Shown here one piece after another: positions 33,499 to 43,349 of a DNA stretch of 64,000 nt; the stretch's first letter is position 1, and every line of letters begins with the position of its first letter. The translations under genes were made by a program, and so were the position numbers. The notes below the pieces were generated by a model. It ran no database searches, was not told the DNA's origin, and worked only from the letters and a program-made list of their open reading frames with translations. The DNA is from Sediminibacterium sp. (GTDB lineage Bacteria; Bacteroidota; Bacteroidia; Chitinophagales; Chitinophagaceae), in NCBI GenBank assembly GCA_030726065.1, contig JANREK010000010.1, positions 132,144 through 196,143 of the forward strand, in the 5' to 3' direction.

Positions 33499-36348
33499 TT
33501 ATAAAGTACGCTTCACTTCTTCTTCCTCAAACGCTTCTACAATATCACCTACTTTTAAGTCGATAAAGTTTTTGATGGTCAATCCGCATTCCATGTTGGA
33601 AACAACATCTTTCACATCATCTTTGAAACGCTTTAAGCTTCCTAATTCAGCAGCTTGTCCTTCTCCTTTAGGATACTCAACAATACCATCACGAATGATT
33701 CTTATTTTACTATTTCTGCTTAATTTTCCGTCCAATACAAAACATCCTGCCACGGTCGCTTTATCAAACTTGTACACTTCACGTACTTCCACGTTGGCGA
33801 TAATTTTTTCTTGAATCTTAGGCTCCAACATACCTTCCATGGCGCTCTTAATTTCATCAATAGCGTTGTAGATAATAGAGTATAATTTAATCTCTACGCC
33901 CTCTGCTTCTGCCAATTTATTGGCTTGCATACTTGGACGTACATTAAATCCAATAATAATTGCATCCGATGCTGCTGACAATAAAACATCCGACTCGGAA
34001 ATTTGACCTACTCCTTTTAATACCACGCGAATAGCAATTTCGGTAGTAGATAATTTTTGCAAGGAATCACTCAAGGCTTCCACGGATCCATCCACGTCAC
34101 CTTTAATGATAATATTCAATTCCTTGAAATTTCCCAAAGCCAAACGACGACCAATTTCATCCAACGTAATATGTTTTCTAGTTCTTAAACCTTGCTCTCT
34201 TAATAATTGAGATCGCTTAGTTGCTAATTCTTTTGCTTCAGACTCGTCATCAAATACTTTAAATTTCTCACCCGCCTGAGGCGCACCATTCAAACCTAAT
34301 ATAACTAATGGTGTTGAAGGAGGCGCGACTTCGATACGATGGTTACGCTCATTAAACATTGCTTTTACACGACCGTAATATTGTCCTGATAAAATTAAAT
34401 CACCTTGCTTCAAAGTGCCATTTTGAACTAATATAGTAGCCACATAGCCACGTCCTTTATCTAAAGATGCTTCAATAATTGTTCCTGTTGCTTCCTTATT
34501 TGGATTTGCTTTCAGATCTAATAAATCAGATTCTAAAATAATTTTCTCTAATAAGGTGTCTACATTTAAACCTTGTTTAGCAGACAATTCTTGGTTTTGG
34601 AATTTACCACCCCAAGCTTCCACTAAAATATTCATTTGAGATAATTGCTCATAAATCTTTTGCGGGTTTGCACCATCTTTATCAATTTTATTAACCGCAA
34701 AAATCATTGGTACACTTGCCGCTTGTGAGTGACTAATTGCTTCCTTAGTTTGTGGCATCACTGCATCATCCGCAGCAACAACAATAATCGCAATATCAGT
34801 AACTTTCGCACCACGCGCACGCATTGCTGTAAAGGCTTCGTGACCAGGCGTATCCAAGAAAGTAATTGCTTTACCATTTGGTAAGGTTACTTCATACGCA
34901 CCAATATGTTGTGTAATTCCTCCTGCCTCACCAGCAACTACATTTGCATTACGTATATAATCCAGTAAAGATGTTTTACCATGATCGACGTGTCCCATGA
35001 TGGTAACAATCGGCGGACGCTCTACTAAATTCGCAAGATCTTCTGCTTCTTCTTCCTCATCTAATTCTTCCACATCTTCCAATCCAACAAATTCAACTTC
35101 AAATCCAAATTCACTTGCGACTAGTTCAATCACCTCCGCATCTAAACGTTGGTTAATAGAAACCATGATACCCAAGTTCATGCACTTGCTAATGATATCA
35201 GCAAAGCTTACATCCATTAAACTTGACAATTCACTCACCGTAACAAATTCTGTTACTTGTAATTTATTATCACTTACTTCATTTTGTTCATTTTCTGCAG
35301 CTTCTTCTCTTTTCGCACGACGATATTTAGATTTCAAACTTTTACCGCGACCACCTTGGCCTGATAATTTAGCTTGCGTTTCCTTGATCTTATCTTGTAT
35401 TGCTTTTTGACCAATTTCTTTTTGCTCTGCAGTTTGAGGTGCATTACGATTTCCACCTGGTCTTGCACCACCACCGGGTCTTGCGCCACCACCTGGACGG
35501 TTTCCACCTTGTCCTTGATAGCCGCCACCTGGTCGATTGCCGCCTTGTTGGCCAACACCTTGTTGTCCTCCACCTTGTTGTCCTCCACCTTGTTGCGGAC
35601 GACCTGTTGGTTTAGGAATACGCTTACGAACACGCTTTTCCTCCTGATTCATTGGTTTAGGTCTTGTATCGCTATTTACAGGTAAATCAATTTTACCCAT
35701 CACTTTTGGACCTTCTAATTTATCAGCTATAATATTTTCAATTTTCCCATGCACGTTTTCTGGTGAAATGGAATGATCCACCGGTGCCTCTTTTTTCGGA
35801 GCTACTGCTTCTTTTTTTGCAGGTGCTTTTGTAGGGGCTACTGCCTTCTCTTCTGGGGCTTTTGGTTCCTCTGCTTTTTTTGAAGATTTCTTAGGTCTTG
35901 TTGAAGAATCTATTTGAGATAAATCTATTTTATTGTTCACCTCAGGTGCTTCAACTTCTGGGGCTTTTATGTTTGTAGTAGTGGCTTCTTCCTTTTTAGC
36001 TTTTGCTGCTTTAGGCTTTGCTTCTTTTTCAGCAACGGCTTCTTCGGCTTTCGGGGCTGGAGGGACTTCTGTTACCACTGCTTTTTTAGCAACTACTTCT
36101 TCTGGTTTTTTTGCTTTATCTGTAATTGTATTTTTAGGTAATTCGACATGATCTGCTTTATCCCTAGCAACCTTGTCGCCCTGGAATTCAGCTTGCAAAG
36201 CATAATACTGCTCCTCAGTTAATTTAGCCGCTGGCTTAAGGTCATCCTTCGGGAAACCTTTTTTTGAAAGGAATTCAATCAAGGTATCTTGACCGATGTT
36301 AAATTCCTTAGCAGCTGCTAACAATCTTGGTAATTTCAATTCTGACAT
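33499..36348 (-). CDS. infB: Translation initiation factor IF-2
   Basis: [52 protein letters not shown]. Confidence 0.98.
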   Translation of the reverse strand: MSELKLPRLLAAAKEFNIGQDTLIEFLSKKGFPKDDLKPAAKLTEEQYYALQAEFQGDKVARDKADHVELPKNTITDKAKKPEEVVAKKAVVTEVPPAPKAEEAVAEKEAKPKAAKAKKEEATTTNIKAPEVEAPEVNNKIDLSQIDSSTRPKKSSKKAEEPKAPEEKAVAPTKAPAKKEAVAPKKEAPVDHSISPENVHGKIENIIADKLEGPKVMGKIDLPVNSDTRPKPMNQEEKRVRKRIPKPTGRPQQGGGQQGGGQQGVGQQGGNRPGGGYQGQGGNRPGGGARPGGGARPGGNRNAPQTAEQKEIGQKAIQDKIKETQAKLSGQGGRGKSLKSKYRRAKREEAAENEQNEVSDNKLQVTEFVTVSELSSLMDVSFADIISKCMNLGIMVSINQRLDAEVIELVASEFGFEVEFVGLEDVEELDEEEEAEDLANLVERPPIVTIMGHVDHGKTSLLDYIRNANVVAGEAGGITQHIGAYEVTLPNGKAITFLDTPGHEAFTAMRARGAKVTDIAIIVVAADDAVMPQTKEAISHSQAASVPMIFAVNKIDKDGANPQKIYEQLSQMNILVEAWGGKFQNQELSAKQGLNVDTLLEKIILESDLLDLKANPNKEATGTIIEASLDKGRGYVATILVQNGTLKQGDLILSGQYYGRVKAMFNERNHRIEVAPPSTPLVILGLNGAPQAGEKFKVFDDESEAKELATKRSQLLREQGLRTRKHITLDEIGRRLALGNFKELNIIIKGDVDGSVEALSDSLQKLSTTEIAIRVVLKGVGQISESDVLLSAASDAIIIGFNVRPSMQANKLAEAEGVEIKLYSIIYNAIDEIKSAMEGMLEPKIQEKIIANVEVREVYKFDKATVAGCFVLDGKLSRNSKIRIIRDGIVEYPKGEGQAAELGSLKRFKDDVKDVVSNMECGLTIKNFIDLKVGDIVEAFEEEEVKRTL
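35556..35596. repeat. 15-bp tandem repeat inside infB (Gly/Gln-rich linker)
   Basis: CACCTTGTTGTCCTC repeated about 2.7 times, encoding (GGGQQ)n in the IF-2 linker. Confidence 0.85.
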
Positions 36349-36417
36349 TCTGTTGTTTTTTGCCCCTTTTTTTTAGGAACGAGTAACCTAATACAAATAT
36401 ACTTTCAAAAATCAAGG

Positions 36418-37668
36418 TTATTCACCTTTATCAAACTCTTCTTGTAAAATTCGACGAACATCCGCGATGGTCTCTTTTTCCAAATCTGTTCTTCTTTCTA
36501 GCTCATCCGCACTTAATTTAATAACGCTACGGGCTGTATCACAACCCACACGCTTAAATTCATCAATAATCCAGGTTTCAATCTCATCGCTAAATTCATC
36601 TAAATCAATATCAAACTCATCCACAATCTCCTCGTCCTCACGATAAACATCTAATTCATAGCCCGTTAATTCGGCGGCCAATTTGATATTTACCCCACGA
36701 CGACCAATGGCTAATGAAACCTGATCTGCTGGCAAATAAACTTCAACACGCTTGGTGTCGTTGTCTATATTCATGTAGCTGATTTTGGCAGGCGTCAAAG
36801 AACGTTGAATTAATAATTGTGTATTGGTTGTAAAATTAATGACATCGATATTTTCATTTTTTAACTCTCTAACGATACCATGAATACGACTTCCTTTCAT
36901 ACCCACACAAGCACCTACTGGATCAATTCTATCATCAAATGATTCAACGGCAACTTTTGCACGCTCCCCTGGTTCACGCACAATTTTTTTAATGGTAATT
37001 AAACCATCAAAAATTTCTGGTACTTCAATTTCTAATAATTTAGCAAGGAACAATGGACTTGTTCTTGATAAAATAATAACAGGTGAATTATTTTTCATGT
37101 CTACTCTTGCAACTACGGCACGAATGTTTTCGCCTTTCTTAAAAAAGTCCTGTGGAATTTGTTCTGTTTTTGGTAGAATCAATTCATTACCTTCTTCATC
37201 TAGTAACAAAACTTCTTTTTTCCAAACCTGATAAATCTCTGCATTGATAATTTCACCAATAAGATCTGAATATTTTTTTACTAATACATTCTTCTTCAAA
37301 TCATTAATACGAGAAGCTAAGGTTTGTTTCGCAGCCAAAATTGCTCTACGACCAAAATCTAAAATATCTACTTCCTCATATAAGTCCTCACCTATCTCAA
37401 AGTCAGGCTCTATCTTGATTGCGTAAGAATAAGGTACTTCCTCTAAAGGATTGTCCACATCATCATCGGGTCTAATTTGACGACGACGAATAATTTCCAA
37501 ATCTCCTTTTTCGGCATTCACGATTACATCAAAATTTTCGTCACTACCATACTTTTTTCTGATCAAAGTTTTAAAAACATCTTCAACCACTTTCATCATC
37601 GTTGGGCGATCTATATTTTCAGCATCTTTAAATTCCTGAAAAGCTTCGATTAAATTTATACTTGCCAT
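36418..37668 (-). CDS. nusA: Transcription termination/antitermination factor NusA
   Basis: MASINLIEAFQEFKDAENIDR start; GERAKVAVESFDDRIDPVGACVGMKGSRI; KH domain IGRRGVNIKLA. Confidence 0.97.
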   Translation of the reverse strand: MASINLIEAFQEFKDAENIDRPTMMKVVEDVFKTLIRKKYGSDENFDVIVNAEKGDLEIIRRRQIRPDDDVDNPLEEVPYSYAIKIEPDFEIGEDLYEEVDILDFGRRAILAAKQTLASRINDLKKNVLVKKYSDLIGEIINAEIYQVWKKEVLLLDEEGNELILPKTEQIPQDFFKKGENIRAVVARVDMKNNSPVIILSRTSPLFLAKLLEIEVPEIFDGLITIKKIVREPGERAKVAVESFDDRIDPVGACVGMKGSRIHGIVRELKNENIDVINFTTNTQLLIQRSLTPAKISYMNIDNDTKRVEVYLPADQVSLAIGRRGVNIKLAAELTGYELDVYREDEEIVDEFDIDLDEFSDEIETWIIDEFKRVGCDTARSVIKLSADELERRTDLEKETIADVRRILQEEFDKGE

Positions 37669-37706
37669 AACATAATTTTTTTTCAAGCGTCTAGCTTGAT
37701 GATTTG

Positions 37707-38177
37707 TTAAAATTGAACTTGAACTATTGTTGATTTAATATTTTCATATGGTATTTGCATTTGCTGTTGCAATGCTTTTTTTCCTTTTCCTTCTGTCCAC
37801 TCCAAAGTAATTTCCTGTTCACCCACTTCTAATAACTGTCCTTCCTTTTCCAAGCCATCATTCATCGTGACCAACACCTTACGACCTTTATTTTTTTGAT
37901 ATTGTCGTTGTAATAATAATGGTTCATCTACTCCAGGTGATGAAACTTCTAACGAAAAATCACCTTCCGGGAACCATGCTTCTTCCTCGATGGCTTTGTA
38001 CAATTTTCGATTAAAAAAAGTACATCTTTCAATGGGTAAGCCATTATCGCCATCCAGAAACACTTTAATATTATTGGTCGGCTTCACACTTATTTGAACG
38101 CAAAAGTAGCTTTGATCCTCTGCTAACAAAGGGTCAATCACTGCTTTTACCTTATCAATTAATACACTTGCTTCCAT
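37707..38177 (-). CDS. rimP: Ribosome maturation factor RimP
   Basis: FSLEVSSPGVDEPL signature; position upstream of nusA-infB. Confidence 0.93.
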   Translation of the reverse strand: MEASVLIDKVKAVIDPLLAEDQSYFCVQISVKPTNNIKVFLDGDNGLPIERCTFFNRKLYKAIEEEAWFPEGDFSLEVSSPGVDEPLLLQRQYQKNKGRKVLVTMNDGLEKEGQLLEVGEQEITLEWTEGKGKKALQQQMQIPYENIKSTIVQVQF

Positions 38178-38190
38178 AATTAAAAAAGAA

Positions 38191-38214
38191 GAAGGGAACG
38201 ATTTCGTTCCCTTC
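38191..38214 (-). terminator. Intrinsic terminator in the leader of rimP-nusA-infB
   Basis: Perfect 10-bp stem GAAGGGAACG-AAAT-CGTTCCCTTC followed on the minus strand by TTCTTTTTTAATT then the rimP ATG. Confidence 0.8.
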
Positions 38215-38233
38215 GATAGCTTTTACACTAGAA

Positions 38234-38266
38234 TAAAGGTAATAAAACGTGATGAAATAACCCAAA
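38234..38266 (-). promoter_or_regulatory. Promoter of rimP-nusA-infB
   Basis: TTTG (38263-38266) - 21 nt - TACCTTTA (38234-38241; 7/8 to TAnnTTTG) on the minus strand. Confidence 0.6.
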
Positions 38267-38295
38267 AATATTAAGAGACCCCTTATTTTTGCAGT

Positions 38296-38544
38296 ATGAG
38301 TAAGCTGATTTTATACGGGATAATGATCTATTTCCTTTACAAATTAATTTTCAATGTGGTTGTGCCAGTTAGTAAAGGGGTTAGAACAGTGAGGCAAACG
38401 ATGGCACAAGCTAGGGATGCCGCAGCCAAGCAACAAGCCAATGCAAATGCAAGTTCGAATAGTACTTTTAACAGCAATCCCAAGCCTGCTAGTCCTCCAA
38501 TAGAAGCAGAATACATTGAATTTGAAGAAGTTAAGAAGAAATAA
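38296..38544 (+). CDS. Small single-TM protein (DUF4834-like)
   Basis: N-terminal TM helix, charged/Asn-rich tail; promoter-divergent from rimP. Confidence 0.6.
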   Translation: MSKLILYGIMIYFLYKLIFNVVVPVSKGVRTVRQTMAQARDAAAKQQANANASSNSTFNSNPKPASPPIEAEYIEFEEVKKK

Positions 38545-38616
38545 TCCCCTCACTTATACAGCGCTTGCCATGTTGGTCTCCTTGGTTAGTTGGACCCTTT
38601 TGAGGCTTAGTATTAC

Positions 38617-39240
38617 CTACAAGTAAGCTTGAATTTCATTTTCTAGCATCATACCGGGTTTTAGGTGAAGCACTTTCAACCCTACGGAAGCTGCAGCGAT
38701 TATATTGGGTTCATTATCATCTACAAATAAGGTTTCTCCTGCCACCAAACCCTCTTTCTCCAATATATAAGTAAAAGAAACTGGATCGGGTTTGCGCATC
38801 CCCATTTTATGAGAATAATAGGGCGTTTGAAATAAGGACTCAAATGGATAATTAGCCACCTCTCTTTCAAATTCTGGGATGAAATGATCACAATGAATTT
38901 GATTCGTATTGGAATATAAAAAAGTGGGATATGTTTTATTATTTTCCTTAACCCATTGAATGCTAGATTTTCTAAAACCAACTAACAATGAATTCCATGC
39001 AATAGTAATTTGATCATTGGTTAAAGGCAAATTTGATAATGCACGAAACCCATCAAAAAATGTTTGTTCATTGACAAAACCCATTTCAAGATCAAGAAAT
39101 AATCGGTGTGATTGATTTAAAGTAAAATGGGTCTCGATATCTTTTATTCCGATGGATGTAAAGCCTTCATTCATTTTTTTAAAATCAATATCGTATAAAA
39201 CATTTCCTAAGTCGAAGATTAAATTTTTTGTAGCGGCCAT
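38617..39240 (-). CDS. HAD-superfamily hydrolase (IA subfamily)
   Basis: NLIFDLGNVLYDIDF; LYSNTNQIH; MRKPDPVSF; LFVDDNEPNI. Confidence 0.92.
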   Translation of the reverse strand: MAATKNLIFDLGNVLYDIDFKKMNEGFTSIGIKDIETHFTLNQSHRLFLDLEMGFVNEQTFFDGFRALSNLPLTNDQITIAWNSLLVGFRKSSIQWVKENNKTYPTFLYSNTNQIHCDHFIPEFEREVANYPFESLFQTPYYSHKMGMRKPDPVSFTYILEKEGLVAGETLFVDDNEPNIIAAASVGLKVLHLKPGMMLENEIQAYL

Positions 39241-39276
39241 AGTTGTAATTTGAACAAAGTTAAGTGAATTATAAAT

Positions 39277-39885
39277 TTATCGTTTCATCGCAGCAGCTAT
39301 ATGTTTGCATGCAGGTGTTCCGTTGCTTAATTCTTTTTTTATATTTTCATGAGATACATCGTCTCTATTTTGACTTAATTTAAAAACATGTTTAAGTTCG
39401 GTCACTTCAATTTCAAAAGAAATAATTGCTTTCATATTTTCTTTCATATATAAAGGATCTAAATTTTTCACCTGTGTTGGCGCATTTGGATCTTTTTCGA
39501 AATGTGCGGTAAGCTCGGAAAGCAAGGCGTAAAGATGATCTTCGCCCTTCATTTCCATTTTTCCAACTGCGTGTACTGATTGATAATTCCAAGTACTTGC
39601 AACCTCCTTAACTGAATACCAGCTTGCACTTACAAAAGCAGAAGGACCAGAAAAAATGACTAGTTCATTGTTATTTAATTCAAACGCATTCGTATGATCC
39701 TGCTTTCGCATCACATGACCGCTAATAATTATTTTATCAGCTTCTATTTTTAATAATACAGGCACTTGCGTTGCTACTGGAAAGCCATTCGCATCAACGC
39801 CACAAATAGTAACAAAAGGATTGGCGTGCATAAAGTCAACAACTTCTTGATGATCTTTGGCTTTGTAATAAGGTATATTATACAT
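39277..39885 (-). CDS. PaiB-family FMN-binding protein
   Basis: MYNIPYYKAKD start; ASTWNYQSVHAVGKM; PaiB-like length and C-terminus. Confidence 0.88.
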   Translation of the reverse strand: MYNIPYYKAKDHQEVVDFMHANPFVTICGVDANGFPVATQVPVLLKIEADKIIISGHVMRKQDHTNAFELNNNELVIFSGPSAFVSASWYSVKEVASTWNYQSVHAVGKMEMKGEDHLYALLSELTAHFEKDPNAPTQVKNLDPLYMKENMKAIISFEIEVTELKHVFKLSQNRDDVSHENIKKELSNGTPACKHIAAAMKR

Positions 39886-39953
39886 TATAAACTTTTTATT
39901 TTAGTTATTTAAATAATTGCGTTTACATCAATTTACAAATTGACTATTTATAA

Positions 39954-40412
39954 TTAAAGCGGTAGTTCGGTAGTTGTTTTTATTTCATCCATCACAAACA
40001 AACTATTGATATGGGCTACCATGGGAAGCACTGCTAATTTTTCTTGATAAAATTTGTTGTATGATTCCACATCTTTGGTGACTAGTTTTAAAAAATAATC
40101 AAAATTACCTGATACCAAACTACAGGAAATAACTTCAGGGTACTGTGAAATAATTTGTTCGAATTCGGAAAAATTATTGGTGGTTTGTTTATCTAAAGTC
40201 ACATGACAATGGACGATTAAACCAAGGTCAATTTTTTTTCTATCTAATATGCCCACATACCCTTGAATGTATCCTTCCAATTCCAAACGTTTAATGCGAT
40301 CATGTGTTGGGCTCATGGAAAGGTTTACTTGCGCGCTGATCTCTTTAATTTTTGCCAAAGCATTTTTTTGCAAAATTTTCAAAATGGCAATATCAATAGC
40401 ATCTAAACTCAT
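39954..40412 (-). CDS. Lrp/AsnC-family transcriptional regulator, divergent from ald
   Basis: LDAIDIAILKILQKNALAKIKEISAQVNLSMSPTHDRIKRLE HTH and RAM domain. Confidence 0.95.
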   Translation of the reverse strand: MSLDAIDIAILKILQKNALAKIKEISAQVNLSMSPTHDRIKRLELEGYIQGYVGILDRKKIDLGLIVHCHVTLDKQTTNNFSEFEQIISQYPEVISCSLVSGNFDYFLKLVTKDVESYNKFYQEKLAVLPMVAHINSLFVMDEIKTTTELPL

Positions 40413-40445
40413 ATTTGCTCAAATTCAAGGTGAAGGAATAAATTC

Positions 40446-40515
40446 TGCCCAAGGGCAAAACAGCAGTCAAAATTACCGACAATTTCTTAAAATACTATTT
40501 TTTAAAGTATATTTT
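40446..40515. promoter_or_regulatory. Candidate Lrp-type operators in the lrp-ald divergent region
   Basis: Inverted repeats TGCCC-AA-GGGCA (40446-40457) and AAAATACT-n9-AGTATATTTT (40489-40515). Confidence 0.35.
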
Positions 40516-40586
40516 ACTGAATATTTGACATTATATGATAATATTTCCTTTTTGATGATATTTATGCAGTAATTAAAACAAATATT

Positions 40587-41672
40587 ATGATTATCGGATG
40601 CCCAAAAGAAATTAAAATTCAGGAGTACAGAGTAGGTTTAACCCCTGAAGGTGCAGATGCTTTAGTAAGACAAGGCCATACAGTTTATGTAGAAACAAAA
40701 GCAGGTGCAGGTTCGGGATTTTCAGATGAGGCTTATATTAAAGCGGGCGCTGCTATATTAGCAACTGCAAGCGAAGTATATGCTATTGCTGAAATGATCA
40801 TAAAAGTAAAGGAACCTTTAGCGGTGGAATTTCCATTAATAAAAGCAGGCCAAATATTATTTACTTATTTCCATTTTGCAGCATCCAAAGAATTAACGGA
40901 TGCGATGATGAAATCGCATGCAGTATGTATTGCTTATGAAACAGTGGAATTACCAGATGGTTCCTTACCATTATTAGTACCTATGTCGGAAGTTGCAGGA
41001 AGAATGGCCATAAATGTAGGTGCGTATTATTTAGGAAAACCATTCGGCGGAAAAGGAAAATTATTAGGTGGTGTACCTGGTGTAAAACCAGCGGAAGTAT
41101 TAATTATAGGTGGTGGCATTGTAGGAACACAAGCAGCTAAGATGGCGGCGGGCTTAGGCGCGAATGTGACTATTATGGATACCAACTTAACAAGACTAAG
41201 ATATTTATCGGATGTAATGCCAGCGAATGTGGTTACACAATATTCTACTTTAATGGCGATACAAGAAAAATTACCAACAGTTGACTTAGTGGTTGGTGCT
41301 GTTTTATTACACGGTGCTAAAGCGCCTCACTTAATTAAAAAAGCGGACTTGGCATTAATGGAAGCAGGTACCGTGGTGGTAGATGTTGCAGTAGATCAAG
41401 GCGGTTGTATAGAAACATGTAAACCAACTACGCATGAAAATCCTGTATATACAGAACAAAATATTTTACACTATTGCGTTGCAAATATGCCAGGGGCAGT
41501 TCCGCAAACATCAACACGCGCGTTAACACAAGCTACACTTCCTTATGCAATTGCGATTGCAAATAAAGGATGGGAAAAAGCATGTGTTGAAAATGCAGCA
41601 CTTGCAAAAGGATTAAATATTAAAGCAGGAAAAATATTACATAAAGGGGTAGCGGATGCGTTTAATGTGTAA
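40587..41672 (+). CDS. ald: Alanine dehydrogenase
   Basis: MIIGCPKEIKIQEYRVGLTPEGA; VLIIGGGIVGTQAAKMAAGLGANVTIMD; NMPGAVPQTST. Confidence 0.97.
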   Translation: MIIGCPKEIKIQEYRVGLTPEGADALVRQGHTVYVETKAGAGSGFSDEAYIKAGAAILATASEVYAIAEMIIKVKEPLAVEFPLIKAGQILFTYFHFAASKELTDAMMKSHAVCIAYETVELPDGSLPLLVPMSEVAGRMAINVGAYYLGKPFGGKGKLLGGVPGVKPAEVLIIGGGIVGTQAAKMAAGLGANVTIMDTNLTRLRYLSDVMPANVVTQYSTLMAIQEKLPTVDLVVGAVLLHGAKAPHLIKKADLALMEAGTVVVDVAVDQGGCIETCKPTTHENPVYTEQNILHYCVANMPGAVPQTSTRALTQATLPYAIAIANKGWEKACVENAALAKGLNIKAGKILHKGVADAFNV

Positions 41673-41741
41673 TAACAAATAAAGGTTTAAACAGCATTTA
41701 GTTTCAATAAAAGATATTTTTAATTGACGACTTCCCGCAAC

Positions 41742-41771
41742 AAAAACGCCCCGATAAATCGGGGCGTTTTT
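41742..41771. terminator. Bidirectional intrinsic terminator between ald and the lipoprotein gene
   Basis: AAAAACGCCCCGA-TAAA-TCGGGGCGTTTTT. Confidence 0.93.
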
Positions 41772-41801
41772 TATAGAACATAAACTTTTTAAATAAACAT
41801 C

Positions 41802-43310
41802 TTATTTCCAAACTGTCCAACCTTTCCACCATGTTTGGTTAGTACCTGATGTTGCAACACCTCCTCTGAAAGTTACTTTTTCAAAGAAAGCATTTTGCAA
41901 TTTAGAATCTGTAAAACTTCCGTTTCTTTTATAATCTAAATGTCCTGCAACACCCAATGAACCAATAGATGAAGAAAAACTACCAGAACTAGCATAAGGA
42001 GTAAAGTCTGGGTTCGTATAATTAAATGGTTGGATTAATTTTAACACGTCAGGAGCAGCAGTTTTTAAAATAGTGTTGCCGTGATATGCATTTGAAAACC
42101 AAGTTAATATACTTGCATCAGTAGCACCAGTAGGTGTACCATTAACTACATATTTAACATCCACTGTGTTTCCAGCGAAAGTACAGTTTCTAACTCTGAT
42201 GGTACTATCATTAATGTTTTTATCAACAGCAGTTCCAGTAGAAGCGTCAATTAATAAACCAGTAGGCCATCCAGCAAATATTGAGTTCATGATTGAAATA
42301 CCAGAGTTTCTTCTGATTTGAGCACCTGCTAAGAACAAAGTATTTCCTTTACCATAAGTTGGATCAATTCTTGGTCCAATCGCAGTGATATTTGAGAATA
42401 CAGCTGTTGTTTTTGGAGATAAGGTTGAACCTTTACCATCATTGTCAGATTCGAAAGCCTCAGATTTTGAAATATCCGCAATTGCTGAATCTCTTAATAC
42501 GATTCCAAATTGTACATTTCCAGCATATCCGAAATCTGTATCAAAATCATCATCCTGTGTTTTATAAGCAATCAAGTATTTGCAATTCACTGTACCACCA
42601 AACCACTCGTAAGCATCATCTTTTGCATAAGTAACTTGAATGTGATCAATAGTGGTACCATTACCAACACCAGCCATTGTTAAACTGTTCAACTCATTAT
42701 CTGGTTGGTAAGCATATCCTGCATATTCAATTCTAACATATTGTAAAATACCACTGTTATCTGCATCATTGCCAGTAGGGAAAGCAGCATCGCCTGATCC
42801 AGCCAAACCATAGCCAATTTCTGTATCATTTACGCCACCCTCAACTGAAGTTAAACCAGTAACTGCAGCACCTTTCCAAGTTAAAGCTTGGTTTACTTTT
42901 GCGGTTCCTAACAAAACAATCCCTCCCCAATCTCCTGACTGTGGATTTTGCGAAGCAGAAGTAAACACGATAGGTTTATCAGCAGTTCCTTTTGCAATTA
43001 ATTTTGCACCACGGCAAATAATTAATGATGCCACATCTAAACCAGATTTTCCTTGAACTTTAGCACCTTCTTGTATTGTTAATGTTACTCCTTTTGTGAT
43101 ATAAACTAGACCAGAAAGGTAGTTTACATCTTTAGCATACAAGGTTGTGTCTTTGGTGATTTTTCCAGACAAAGTGATTATGTTGCTTACAACACCCACT
43201 GGAGTTACTTCCTTGGTTACTACGAAGATTTCTTTTTCGCCATCCATTTCAATCTTTCTACAACCAGTAATGGCTAAAAAAGCTAGGGATAAATAAAATA
43301 ATTGTTTCAT
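41802..43310 (-). CDS. Parallel beta-helix-like surface/outer-membrane lipoprotein
   Basis: Lipobox AITGC; LTIQEGAKVQGKSGLDVASLIICRGAKLIAKGTADKPIVFTS repeats; directly downstream of the TonB receptor. Confidence 0.75.
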   Translation of the reverse strand: MKQLFYLSLAFLAITGCRKIEMDGEKEIFVVTKEVTPVGVVSNIITLSGKITKDTTLYAKDVNYLSGLVYITKGVTLTIQEGAKVQGKSGLDVASLIICRGAKLIAKGTADKPIVFTSASQNPQSGDWGGIVLLGTAKVNQALTWKGAAVTGLTSVEGGVNDTEIGYGLAGSGDAAFPTGNDADNSGILQYVRIEYAGYAYQPDNELNSLTMAGVGNGTTIDHIQVTYAKDDAYEWFGGTVNCKYLIAYKTQDDDFDTDFGYAGNVQFGIVLRDSAIADISKSEAFESDNDGKGSTLSPKTTAVFSNITAIGPRIDPTYGKGNTLFLAGAQIRRNSGISIMNSIFAGWPTGLLIDASTGTAVDKNINDSTIRVRNCTFAGNTVDVKYVVNGTPTGATDASILTWFSNAYHGNTILKTAAPDVLKLIQPFNYTNPDFTPYASSGSFSSSIGSLGVAGHLDYKRNGSFTDSKLQNAFFEKVTFRGGVATSGTNQTWWKGWTVWK

Positions 43311-43349
43311 TGTTTTGTATTTAAAAAAATTTTATGATTTTGTTTATTA

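Noticed and set aside
35334-35685. Overlapping ORFs in alternative frames (99 aa minus, 103 aa and 71 aa plus)
   Set aside because: Produced by the low-complexity Gly/Gln repeat region of infB.
38191-38214. Reading the rimP-leader hairpin as a plus-strand 3' terminator
   Set aside because: No plus-strand gene ends there and the T-run is only on the minus-strand side.
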